Shown here: piece after piece, positions 1 to 8,206 of the stretch | Numbering within the stretch: position 1 is the stretch's first letter | Layout: every line of letters starts with the position of its first letter | Assembly (NCBI RefSeq): GCF_002307355.1 | Contig: NZ_CP017481.1 | Location: 124,001 to 188,000, forward strand | Length of the DNA: 64,000 nt | Source of the DNA: Pectobacterium polaris | GTDB lineage: Bacteria > Pseudomonadota > Gammaproteobacteria > Enterobacterales > Enterobacteriaceae | Direction of reading: 5' to 3' | The notes under the pieces: generated by a model | Told to the model about the DNA's origin: nothing | What the model saw: only the letters and a program-made list of their open reading frames with translations | The model's database searches: none | Position numbers and translations under genes: made by a program

Positions 1-1599
1 CGTGAACAGGGTTTCAATACGCTGGTGCTGGGCGCGGCGGATTTGCTGGATAAGCTGGTGACGCCGGAAGCCTACAATAACGCGCGTTTTGACGATCGCA
101 TCAGCAGCCAGCAGCGTTCACGCTGTGTTTACCTGAATCAGGTCGCGGCGCACTGCCGTGAACAGGGGCTGGCGCTATATCTGCAATGCAAAGAGCTGTC
201 CTTTCCCACAGATTTACTGCTCCATCACCCGGAATTGCTCGACGACAAACATAGCCTCCGCATGGATACCGATTTTTGGTGCGACTACCTTGCCGCCAAA
301 GTCGAACTGCTGATGCAGCAGATCCCGCGGCTGAGCGGCCTGCTGCTGGCGATCTCCAACAGCGATAGCCTGCTGCGCTTTTCCGCCCCTTCCGGCGATG
401 CGATCAACGGTATCGTTCCCGTTACCACTCTCTGGCCGACCCACGCCGACAGCGAGCAGATCTATCACCGCTTATTTTCCGCCGTCGCCCGCGTGATGCA
501 CTACCACCAACGCCATCTGGTATTGCGTGCGTTTCCCGCCAGCCATCAGGATATCGGTAATGTGCTGAACGCCATTCGCACACTGCCAGAATCGGTCTCC
601 GTCGCCATCAAAGTCACGCCGGAACGCTTCTGGCCCGAGTTTCCCAATAACCCCGCACTGCTGGGCGTCAGCGGGCGTGAAGTCTGGGTTGAGTTGGATC
701 TGGCTGGCGAAGAAGTCGGCTGGGGCAATCTCCCCTTCCTGCGCTACACCGAAGTTCAGGGGCGATTGCTGTGGTGCCGGGAGAAAAATCCCGCGATTGT
801 TAGTGCGCTGTGCCGCATCAGTTGGGAAGGGGTCGATAATCACAGCGTGATCGGCACGCTGAGCGAATTTACGCTGTTTGCCTGTTCCCGATTGCTGACG
901 AACCAGACCGCAGCGGCAAACGAAAGCACGCTGTTCGCACAGTGGCTAATGACGCGTTATCAATGGCAGCCGGACGATACCGTGCTGCATACGATGCTCG
1001 CTTTGCTGGATCAGGCTCATCAGGCCATTTCCCTGTCGCTGTATGCGCGTCACCACGTTTTCCATCGTCACAGCCTGCTGCCAACCAGCTTTGGTCAGGC
1101 GATCTGGAGCCTATACGGTCAGCTCAACCGTAACCACTGGCTACCGGGTTCCGGTCAGGATATTACGTTCGATCCGCAGCATGCCGAGCTGGCGTCGCAG
1201 AATCTCTATCACATTGCGAAAGAGAAAGATGCCGCCTGGCAGCTGGCGGAACAGTGCCAGCAGGCCGCCCTACAATTCTCCCGCGAACACGCGATGCCGG
1301 AAGCGCTTAGCGTGCGCTGGCAGCAGGAATGGCGCGGCCTAACGCTGTATTGCCGCGCCTTTGTTCACGCGCAGAAAGCCTTCTTTACGCTGCACTACTG
1401 CAAACAGGTGGAGAACAACTGGACACTGCGGGAAATCGCCAAAACCAATATTCAGGCGCTGTACGGTATTGGGCATGAAATGGAGGATTTCTGCCTGCAA
1501 CACCGAGATTACCCGGTGAGCCTGCATGTGATGTTTGATGCCGGGCGTCCACGCGCATTAGCCGATAGCCTGCAACAGCAGTTGGCTGAACTCACGTAA
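1..1599 (+). CDS. Unrecognised cytoplasmic protein in pectin-related locus (5' partial)
   Basis: The frame is open from the first base of the window, so the true start lies upstream. A GTG at 25 is only an internal candidate. At least 532 residues are visible, ending at TAA 1597-1599. I do not recognise the family with certainty. The sequence is rich in Trp, His and Leu, has no membrane segment or signal peptide in the visible part, and has a helical C-terminal third. The N-terminal half has alternating hydrophobic strands and helices that could fit a TIM-barrel sugar hydrolase such as an alpha-glucuronidase-like enzyme, but that is a guess. It converges on a sugar-binding protein gene 82 bp away, and a GH28 gene follows, so a role in breakdown of plant-derived oligosaccharides is plausible. 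Confidence 0.7.
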   Translation, partial: REQGFNTLVLGAADLLDKLVTPEAYNNARFDDRISSQQRSRCVYLNQVAAHCREQGLALYLQCKELSFPTDLLLHHPELLDDKHSLRMDTDFWCDYLAAKVELLMQQIPRLSGLLLAISNSDSLLRFSAPSGDAINGIVPVTTLWPTHADSEQIYHRLFSAVARVMHYHQRHLVLRAFPASHQDIGNVLNAIRTLPESVSVAIKVTPERFWPEFPNNPALLGVSGREVWVELDLAGEEVGWGNLPFLRYTEVQGRLLWCREKNPAIVSALCRISWEGVDNHSVIGTLSEFTLFACSRLLTNQTAAANESTLFAQWLMTRYQWQPDDTVLHTMLALLDQAHQAISLSLYARHHVFHRHSLLPTSFGQAIWSLYGQLNRNHWLPGSGQDITFDPQHAELASQNLYHIAKEKDAAWQLAEQCQQAALQFSREHAMPEALSVRWQQEWRGLTLYCRAFVHAQKAFFTLHYCKQVENNWTLREIAKTNIQALYGIGHEMEDFCLQHRDYPVSLHVMFDAGRPRALADSLQQQLAELT

Positions 1600-1681
1600 C
1601 GCACCGGCTGTCCCTACCCTAATCGATAACTACATTAATCAATAACGCTCTGAATCAATAACGATCTTAGTCAGTCGCTTG

Positions 1682-2974
1682 CTAGCGAATCACTCGCTTC
1701 AGAATGCGCTCACCAGAGTTGCTGAAGTTTTTCGCCGATTCTTCCACGCTCTTTTTGCCATAGTCGAGCTGTTCAATGGTTTGCAGGATCAGGCTAGCCA
1801 ACTGCGGATCTTCAAGATACGAGGACACTGGCGTTTTCATTGGTTTTTCTAGCGCCATTGAGAGCCCGGCAACCGACAGATCGTTGGTATCCAGCTTCTG
1901 CTTTTCTTCCAGCTCTTGTCTGGCGATACGGCTGAGCGGGATGCCGCGCTCGGTGCCCATCAGCAACGCGCCTTCAGGATCGTTCATCAGATAATTCAAC
2001 AACAGCGCCGCTTCTTTCGGGTGCTTGGTATTTTTACTAATGGCAAACAGCATTGACGGTTTGAAGAACTGCCCGGAGTTATCCGATCCCGGCGTCATGA
2101 TATATGGCCCTAATTCGAGCTTACCGGGTGCCGCCAGCGGATCGGCGTATTTCTTCACAACCGAAATCCACAGATGCGCCCCACCGTATTCCCCGTTAAT
2201 CCAAGGGCGTGTTTCATACATCCCGACTTTGCCGAACGCGTTGTAATACTTCGAAGATGGCATCACATGTTCGTCGATCAAACGCTTATAGAAGCGAAAC
2301 GCCTCGATCCACTGTGCCTCACTGTAGTTAAAGCGCTTGTTCTTTTCATCGATCATGCCGATCTGGTACTTCTGCGTCATGTAATAGTTGATCAGTTCCA
2401 GCATGCCTTCACCGCTGTCCTGCGCAGGTGAAGCAATGGGGAAATAGTTATCGCCCAGTTTCTCTTTAAACACCTTGCCCGCATGGAACAGCTCATCCCA
2501 GGTAGTGGGATAGGCCAGTTCGGCCTTCTTCCAGGTTTCCGTGTTGTAATACATCACCAGCGCATTCAACGAGGTGGAAATCGCGTTCACCTTGCCGTCA
2601 ATCGTCGCGGGTTTCAGCGCATCTTCGGGGAAATCCTGTAATTTCAGTGTATCAGTCAGCTTATTCAGGTCATAGAAGCCGGTGCCGGTTTTGGAAAAAA
2701 TCGGCAGCCAGTTCCAGTTAACCTGCATGACATCCGGTTCTTCGCCGCTGGCGATCTGCGTCGTCAGGCGGGATAGGTGCCCGTCCCAACCGGTATATTC
2801 TGGTTTCACGCTGATGTGCGGATACTTTTTCTGAAACGCTTCCAGCGCAGTCAAGGTCGCCTGATGGCGGCTGTTTCCTCCCCACCAGGAGAGGCGTAAT
2901 TCCACGGGTTCAGCAGCCTGCGCGAACGAACAGAGCGCAGAGAAGGCGATGACAATCAGTCCAGGTAATCTCAT
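1682..2974 (-). CDS. Extracellular solute-binding protein, family 1 (sugar ABC transporter)
   Basis: Periplasmic component of a carbohydrate ABC importer, about 430 residues. I chose the ATG at 2974 because it follows a GGGGGA ribosome site and begins a clean signal peptide (MRLPGLIVIAFSALCSFAQA, cut before AEP). An upstream in-frame start at 3061 adds an unlikely basic, His-rich stretch. The mature start (LRLSWWGGNSRHQ), an EEPDVMQVNW segment and a C-terminal helical lobe are typical of family 1 binding proteins for oligosaccharides. It resembles oligogalacturonide-binding proteins such as TogB in type, but I cannot prove orthology. No permease or ATPase genes are in the window. A divergent GH28 gene suggests the ligand is a pectin or rhamnogalacturonan fragment. 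Confidence 0.85.
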   Translation of the reverse strand: MRLPGLIVIAFSALCSFAQAAEPVELRLSWWGGNSRHQATLTALEAFQKKYPHISVKPEYTGWDGHLSRLTTQIASGEEPDVMQVNWNWLPIFSKTGTGFYDLNKLTDTLKLQDFPEDALKPATIDGKVNAISTSLNALVMYYNTETWKKAELAYPTTWDELFHAGKVFKEKLGDNYFPIASPAQDSGEGMLELINYYMTQKYQIGMIDEKNKRFNYSEAQWIEAFRFYKRLIDEHVMPSSKYYNAFGKVGMYETRPWINGEYGGAHLWISVVKKYADPLAAPGKLELGPYIMTPGSDNSGQFFKPSMLFAISKNTKHPKEAALLLNYLMNDPEGALLMGTERGIPLSRIARQELEEKQKLDTNDLSVAGLSMALEKPMKTPVSSYLEDPQLASLILQTIEQLDYGKKSVEESAKNFSNSGERILKRVIR

Positions 2975-3559
2975 TTTTCCCCCAACGACATTATTATTGT
3001 GTTTGTGCGTGTGTCTGGCGTACTGGTGTGGCGTATGGATGAGAAAGCAGGTCGGGTACACAACCGCCTATTGTCTTGGGAATCAACCTCTCCCTGACCC
3101 TGACAAGATAGGCAGAACCCTTTTTATCGCGCTAGTCATCACGGCGGGAAAACGTGTGATTTGCGGGGCTGACGGAAGAAATGCTGATGACCGCACCGTG
3201 TTAGTGGACGTTTCAACCATACGGTGTAAGCAATATGTAACGCGGCAGGGAGGTGCCTCACATCATTAACCGACGCACCACACCAAAAAGAGATTTAATT
3301 CACAAATAAGAAACACAAAAACAACAAAACCACGCCATGTGCGCGGCGAAAGAGAAAAAACGGCGTAAAAGTGTGATGAAACACACACGGCATAACGCGC
3401 CGCATCGTCCTCTTCGTTATGCCTTTCACATTCTCTGACGCCGCGCGTTGTGCGCTGTGAAGCCTGCTCCAACCTGCGCAGATTTCACTACGACAGCCAC
3501 AGCCAAAGGCCAGAAAACGTGCTGCAATCGGAGCAGGTTCGATCAGATAGGATACAGCG
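2975..3559. promoter_or_regulatory. Divergent regulatory region between binding protein and GH28 genes
   Basis: This 585-base gap separates two divergent starts and must hold both promoters. I see AT-rich tracts near 3290-3330 and no convincing gene. I looked for a KdgR-type operator (GAAAC-GTTTC palindrome) and did not find a good one. Short open frames here lack ribosome sites. Confidence 0.4.
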
Positions 3560-4894
3560 ATGAAGCACTCTATTCAGTCATACTCCCCCGCCGCCGACGG
3601 CATCACGCCGGATACTGCCCTCTTTCAGCAGGCTATCGATCGGATTGCGGCACAGGGTGGTGGCACCCTGACGGTGGAACCGGGCCGCTATCTGCTAGGG
3701 GGATTACTGCTGCCTTCCAATTTTTGTCTGCAATTGGAGGCGGGGGCTGAGTTAATCGTCAGCGGTGACTATGAACAATTTGCGCAGGCCACGACGATCA
3801 GCATGGCTGAGCTGTCGCACCGTGCATTTCTTTATGCCTACCAACAGCGCAATATCACGATCTGCGGTCAGGGTAAGATCATGGGAAATGCCGATGCCTA
3901 TTTCTCTGCGGAGCCCGACGATCAAGGCTATCGCCTGCCTGCACAGCATCGCCCGCGTATTGTGGTCTTTGAGGATTGCGAACACGTCCGCCTGTGTGAT
4001 TTTACGATTGAACACGCCCCGATGTGGACCGTGCATCTGGTCAGCTGTCGCCAAATCATCGTCGAACGTCTGACGATTGATAACGATCTGAGCATGGCAA
4101 ATACCGATGCGCTGGATCTCGACAGCTGCCAGCAGGTGCAAATCAGCAACTGTTCGCTGAGCGCCGCCGACGATGCGCTGTGCATCAAAACCACTAATAA
4201 GCCGCCCCATCTGCAACGTAAGGTGCAGCAGGTCGTCATCAGCAATTGCCTGCTGCGCTCCAAGAGCTGCGCCCTGAAGATCGGCACCGAAACCTTTGCC
4301 GACATTGAAGACATTTCCGTCAGCAACTGCGCCATTTACGATACCAACCGCGCGATCGGCCTGATCTCACGCGATGGCGGCGCGTTTCGACGCCTGCAAT
4401 TTAGCAACATCACATTCCAGTGCGTCGCCGCGCATCCGTGCCACTGGGGCAAGGCCGATCCGATCTTTATCTCCGTGCGCTATCGCGATCCCGCCATCGA
4501 ACCGGGTCGGATCGAAGCGGTACAGTTTTCTCAGATCGCCGGTGTCAGCGAGGGAGCGATTAACCTGCACAGCACGCCCGCAGGCTACATTCGGGATATT
4601 CATTTCTATGCCGTGCATCTCGAACAGCGGCAGAGCGACTCACCGGAACAGGGCATGTACGATGTGCGTCCGCCCTGTAATCCAGAACGTCCGACGGGTA
4701 TGGGGTTGGACAATGCGTATCGGGTCGATCCCACAACGGGACGCGCATTCGGCGTTGAGCACTACCCTGGCGGCATGCCCGCGCTCTTTGCCCGTGGCGT
4801 CCTGAACCTGACTACCCGCCACATGACGATCCGCCGTCCCGATCCGCTGCCTTCCGGCTGGCATCATGCGGAGATCGTGCAGTTGGAAGAATAA
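3560..4894 (+). CDS. Glycoside hydrolase family 28 (polygalacturonase-like), cytoplasmic
   Basis: A right-handed beta-helix enzyme of 444 residues that should hydrolyse galacturonide or rhamnogalacturonide linkages. GH28 acidic residues are visible: Asn-Thr-Asp at 181-183 and the Asp pair at 204-205 (SAADDALC). The usual downstream Gly-His-Gly is not present; the equivalent strand reads KSCALKIGTE, and the Arg-Ile-Lys motif is replaced by NRAIGLISRDGG. This hints at a non-canonical substrate, perhaps rhamnogalacturonan or modified galacturonides. There is no signal peptide, so it should act on imported oligomers in the cytoplasm, in keeping with the divergent sugar-binding protein. An AGGA site precedes the ATG. 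Exact substrate unknown. Confidence 0.85.
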   Translation: MKHSIQSYSPAADGITPDTALFQQAIDRIAAQGGGTLTVEPGRYLLGGLLLPSNFCLQLEAGAELIVSGDYEQFAQATTISMAELSHRAFLYAYQQRNITICGQGKIMGNADAYFSAEPDDQGYRLPAQHRPRIVVFEDCEHVRLCDFTIEHAPMWTVHLVSCRQIIVERLTIDNDLSMANTDALDLDSCQQVQISNCSLSAADDALCIKTTNKPPHLQRKVQQVVISNCLLRSKSCALKIGTETFADIEDISVSNCAIYDTNRAIGLISRDGGAFRRLQFSNITFQCVAAHPCHWGKADPIFISVRYRDPAIEPGRIEAVQFSQIAGVSEGAINLHSTPAGYIRDIHFYAVHLEQRQSDSPEQGMYDVRPPCNPERPTGMGLDNAYRVDPTTGRAFGVEHYPGGMPALFARGVLNLTTRHMTIRRPDPLPSGWHHAEIVQLEE

Positions 4895-4905
4895 GCACTT
4901 TCGGG

Positions 4906-4958
4906 TAGTATGCGACGGTTTTTTGCATACTATGTTCTGAGAGCTCCTTTTTCAGAAC
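4906..4958 (+). other. Two perfect hairpins in the queD leader
   Basis: TAGTATGC (4906-4913) pairs with GCATACTA (4925-4932), and GTTCTGA (4934-4940) pairs with TCAGAAC (4952-4958), just upstream of queD. The first could end the GH28 transcript, although it lacks a following T run. The two lie back to back and could also form a structured leader. I do not recognise a known preQ1 riboswitch class here. Confidence 0.5.
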
Positions 4959-4976
4959 GAAACCGGGAACATCGCT

Positions 4977-5339
4977 ATGGTCACTACACTCTTTAAAGAT
5001 TTTCAGTTTGAAGCCGCGCATCATCTGCCCCACGTACCCGACGGCCACAAATGCGGGCGGCTGCATGGGCACTCTTTCATGGTGAGACTGGAAATTACCG
5101 GTGAAGTGGATCCGTATACCGGCTGGGTGATGGATTTCTCTGAGCTGAAAGCCGCGTTCAAACCTACGTGGGAACGGTTGGATCATCACTATTTGAATGA
5201 GATCCCCGGTCTGGAAAACCCGACCAGCGAAGTGCTAGCGCACTGGATCTGGCACCAGTTGAAGCCGACATTACCGCTGCTCAGCGCCGTGATGGTGAAA
5301 GAAACCTGCACCGCCGGCTGCGTCTATAAAGGCGAGTAA
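4977..5339 (+). CDS. queD: 6-carboxy-5,6,7,8-tetrahydropterin synthase
   Basis: Converts 7,8-dihydroneopterin triphosphate to 6-carboxytetrahydropterin, the second step of queuosine and 7-deazaguanine synthesis in the cytoplasm. The 120-residue length matches the family. Zinc-binding histidines are seen at 15-16 and 30/32 (AAHHLP, GRLHGH), with the catalytic Cys at about 26 in HKCGRLHGH, and a C-terminal VKETCTAGC segment. It converges on queE, the next enzyme of the same pathway, with about 85 bp between the stop codons. Confidence 0.97.
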   Translation: MVTTLFKDFQFEAAHHLPHVPDGHKCGRLHGHSFMVRLEITGEVDPYTGWVMDFSELKAAFKPTWERLDHHYLNEIPGLENPTSEVLAHWIWHQLKPTLPLLSAVMVKETCTAGCVYKGE

Positions 5340-5423
5340 TAAAGAAGTGGTGGTGCTGTAGTCTGGCGTGAGCATCCCTCTCTCACGCCGCGACGTTCAG
5401 TCGCTATTATCAGTAAATGAATA

Positions 5424-6095
5424 TCAGGCGATATTCAGGTATTTATGGGTCTGCATAGACAGCCGCCAGTTGCGGGCGATGCAGGTCTCGATACACAGCT
5501 TGGTCGCATCGTCTTTCTGGCTGATCGGCTGTAGCGCTACGATGCGCGGCTTATCATCATCAAGCCGCGCCAGTAATGCATCTAACGCCTCAATGTCACG
5601 CTCACGCGCCACCGGGTGTTTTATTTCATCCGCCCGTTGCAGCGCCTGATCGAGCACTTTCATACCGCCACGCATATTCACCTTCGGTGATACCGTCACC
5701 CAGGTTTTTGGCGAACAGCGCACCTCATGAGTGCCGCTGGTTTCGATCTGGCAGCTGAAGCCCTGCTTTTCCAGCTGTAGCGTCAGCGGTGCCAAATCGT
5801 GGATGCAGGGTTCACCGCCGGTGATCACAATGTGGCGTGCCGTATAACCTTGCTGCACCATCAGCGCCAGAATGTCGTCCGCGCTCGCCGCGCCCCAGGC
5901 ATCGCTCTCTTCCGTTTTTACCAGCACCTGATCCAATGAGGTTTCCCGCTCTGCCAGTTTGTCCCAGGTATGTTTGGTATCGCACCAGCTACAGCCGACC
6001 GGGCAGCCTTGCAGGCGCACAAACACCGCCGGCACACCGGTAAAATAGCCTTCGCCCTGTAACGTCTGGAACATTTCATTAATCGGGTACTGCAT
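5424..6095 (-). CDS. queE: 7-carboxy-7-deazaguanine synthase (radical SAM)
   Basis: Radical SAM enzyme that contracts 6-carboxytetrahydropterin to 7-carboxy-7-deazaguanine. I chose the ATG at 6095 (MQYPINEMFQTLQGEGYF), giving 223 residues as in E. coli QueE; an in-frame ATG seven codons upstream is less likely. The cluster motif C-x3-C-x2-C is at 31-38 (CPVGCSWC), followed by ITGGEP, the SAM-binding glycine motif. The shortened barrel is typical of the family. It uses the product of QueD, whose gene converges on it. Confidence 0.97.
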   Translation of the reverse strand: MQYPINEMFQTLQGEGYFTGVPAVFVRLQGCPVGCSWCDTKHTWDKLAERETSLDQVLVKTEESDAWGAASADDILALMVQQGYTARHIVITGGEPCIHDLAPLTLQLEKQGFSCQIETSGTHEVRCSPKTWVTVSPKVNMRGGMKVLDQALQRADEIKHPVARERDIEALDALLARLDDDKPRIVALQPISQKDDATKLCIETCIARNWRLSMQTHKYLNIA

Positions 6096-6298
6096 GGTTT
6101 TCACTGTCTCTCTCACTTAAAAATGCATTATACCCTAAATCATTCGCGTTGCAGGATGGCGGAAACACCGTGACAAATCTGGCGGGAACACGTCAACGTC
6201 AGGACAGTTGAGTAATTTGGCCCGTGCGTCAATAATCAATCTGTTGTTACAACTTCACCTGCTTTCATATGTTTCATTATTAACAAGGATAAGAATCA

Positions 6299-7282
6299 AT
6301 GAAGTTATTGAAACCTCTCGCCCTATTACTCATCTCGAGCGCCTTTGTGCCTGCATTTGTTCAGGCGCAGGATATCGCTCAGATTAAAACTCAGCCGGGT
6401 TATTACCGCATGATGCTGGGCCAGTTTGAAATTACCGCGCTGTCTGATGGCACCAACACCATGCCAATGGACAAACTGTTACAGCGCACTCCACCGGAAA
6501 AAATCACCGAACTGCTGGCAGAGAAATCGCTGACGCCGCAGGTGGAAACCTCCATCAATGCCTATTTGGTCAATACTGGTAAACACCTGATTTTGATAGA
6601 CACCGGTAACGGTAAGCAGAGCAACCCTACGGTTGGAAAAGTGCTGCCGAATCTGATTGCGGCGGGCTACAAACCTGAACAGGTCGATACCGTATTGATG
6701 ACTCACCTGCACGGCGACCATTTTGGCGGTCTGGTGCAGGACAAGAAACTCAGCTACCCGAATGCCACCGTATATGTCAGCCAGCCAGAAACCGACTTCT
6801 GGCTCAGCCCGGATAACCTGAAGAACGCACCAGAGAACAGAAAATCCGCGTTCCAGCGCGTGCAAAGTACCTTTGATGCTATTCGCAAAGAGAACAAGCT
6901 GAAAACGTTCCCAGCTCAGCAAGCCGCATTGTTACCCGGCATCACCGCGATTCCGAGTCCGGGACATACGCCGGGGCACACATCTTTTCTGATCGAGAGC
7001 GAAGGCAAAAAACTGCTGGCGTGGGGAGACATCATTCATGCGGAAGCCGTGCAAATGAGCTTACCGGCCACCACCATCAGCTTTGACTCAAATATGGATC
7101 AGGCAACGGAATCCCGTAATAAAGTGCTGGCCGACGCCGCCAGTCAGGGTTACTGGGTTGCAGGCGCTCACCTGCCCTTCCCCGGCATCGGCCACGTCGG
7201 TACGCGTCTGGAACGCAACGGCACCACCAACGGCTATCGCTGGCTTCCGGTTAATTACAGTGTGGCAGGGCTAAAGAACTAG
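6299..7282 (+). CDS. Periplasmic metallo-beta-lactamase-fold hydrolase
   Basis: A 327-residue MBL-fold hydrolase with an N-terminal signal peptide (cut near VQA-QD, residues 22-24), so it is exported. The zinc motif HLHGDH is at 136-141, followed by SPGHTPGHTSF near 221-231 and WGDIIH near 242-247, the expected additional metal ligands. The family includes lactonases, organophosphate hydrolases and other esterases; the substrate cannot be read from sequence. The start follows an AAGGA-like site. A short-chain dehydrogenase starts 8 bp after its stop, so the two are probably cotranscribed. Confidence 0.85.
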   Translation: MKLLKPLALLLISSAFVPAFVQAQDIAQIKTQPGYYRMMLGQFEITALSDGTNTMPMDKLLQRTPPEKITELLAEKSLTPQVETSINAYLVNTGKHLILIDTGNGKQSNPTVGKVLPNLIAAGYKPEQVDTVLMTHLHGDHFGGLVQDKKLSYPNATVYVSQPETDFWLSPDNLKNAPENRKSAFQRVQSTFDAIRKENKLKTFPAQQAALLPGITAIPSPGHTPGHTSFLIESEGKKLLAWGDIIHAEAVQMSLPATTISFDSNMDQATESRNKVLADAASQGYWVAGAHLPFPGIGHVGTRLERNGTTNGYRWLPVNYSVAGLKN

Positions 7283-7290
7283 GTATCAGA

Positions 7291-8037
7291 ATGGCGTTCA
7301 TTACGTTGATTACTGGCGGTTCGCGCGGCATTGGCCGCGCAACCGCGTGCTATCTGGCAGGAAAAGGCCACAAGATTTGCATCGGCTACCGCACCCAGCA
7401 GGACAGTGCGCATAGCGTTCTCGAAGAGATTCGCGCAAGTGGCGGGACGGCCATCGCCGTTCAGGTCGATATCGCCGATGAAGAGCAGGTTATCGAGCTT
7501 TTTAAGCGGACGGATAAAGAACTTGGCTGCCTCACAGGTCTGGTGAATAACGCCGCGATGCTTAAACCTCAAGCCACCATTGAACAGCTTGATGCCGTGC
7601 GGCTTAACGATATTTTTGCGACCAACACGGTGGGCAGTTTTCTCTGTGCTCGGGAAGCGGTCAAGCGTATGGCGTTCCGTCATGGCGGAAAAGGCGGTGC
7701 TATCGTCAACGTGTCATCCGCCGCCGCCCGGCTGGGTTCACCGCATGAATATATTGATTATGCGGCATCAAAAGGCGCGCTTGATACGCTGACGATTGGC
7801 TTATCGCTGGAAGTCGCCGATCAGGGCATTCGTGTTAACGCCGTGCGGCCCGGTTTTATTTATACCGATATGCATGCTGACGGCGGTGAACCGGCAAGAG
7901 TCGATCGCATCAAACATTCGCTGCCCATGAAGCGAGGTGGTCACCCGATGGAAGTCGCGCAAGCGATAGGCTGGCTGTTATCGGATGAGGCGTCCTATGT
8001 CACAGGGAATTTTATCGATCTCGCGGGTGGGAAATGA
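7291..8037 (+). CDS. ygfF: Short-chain dehydrogenase/reductase, YgfF type
   Basis: NAD(P)-dependent oxidoreductase of 248 residues, close to E. coli YgfF along its whole length. It has the Rossmann motif TGGSRGIG at 7-14, NNAA near 90, a catalytic Ser in NVSSAAAR, and Tyr157 and Lys161 in YAASK. The C terminus (YVTGNFIDLAGGK) is classic for SDR enzymes. The natural substrate of YgfF is not established. It follows the MBL-fold hydrolase gene by 8 bp, an unusual pairing that may mean the two act on one compound. Confidence 0.9.
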   Translation: MAFITLITGGSRGIGRATACYLAGKGHKICIGYRTQQDSAHSVLEEIRASGGTAIAVQVDIADEEQVIELFKRTDKELGCLTGLVNNAAMLKPQATIEQLDAVRLNDIFATNTVGSFLCAREAVKRMAFRHGGKGGAIVNVSSAAARLGSPHEYIDYAASKGALDTLTIGLSLEVADQGIRVNAVRPGFIYTDMHADGGEPARVDRIKHSLPMKRGGHPMEVAQAIGWLLSDEASYVTGNFIDLAGGK

Positions 8038-8092
8038 AACATCCCTCTTATCTTACAGTATCTATCGTTTAGATTGAGATACACGGGGCTAC

Positions 8093-8131
8093 CACAGGGG
8101 TGAGGCGTCCCTACGGGAACCTCCCCCTGTG
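8093..8131. repeat. Long structured palindrome, REP-like
   Basis: CACAGGGG (8093-8100) pairs with CCCCTGTG (8124-8131), then GAGG with CCTC and TCCC with GGGA inside, giving a nearly continuous hairpin between the convergent ygfF and rhiN genes. No T run follows. It could be a factor-independent end signal or a member of a dispersed palindromic repeat family. Confidence 0.55.
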
Positions 8132-8206
8132 TTTCCCCTAAAAATGAGCTCAGTACCTTCTATCCAGCCTAGAATTCTCCTCTCACAGACCAGAGCGATG
8201 ACCTAA

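Noticed and set aside
3266..3472. 68-codon frame upstream of the GH28 gene on the minus strand
   Set aside because: Located in a divergent promoter region, no ribosome site, low-complexity hydrophobic end.
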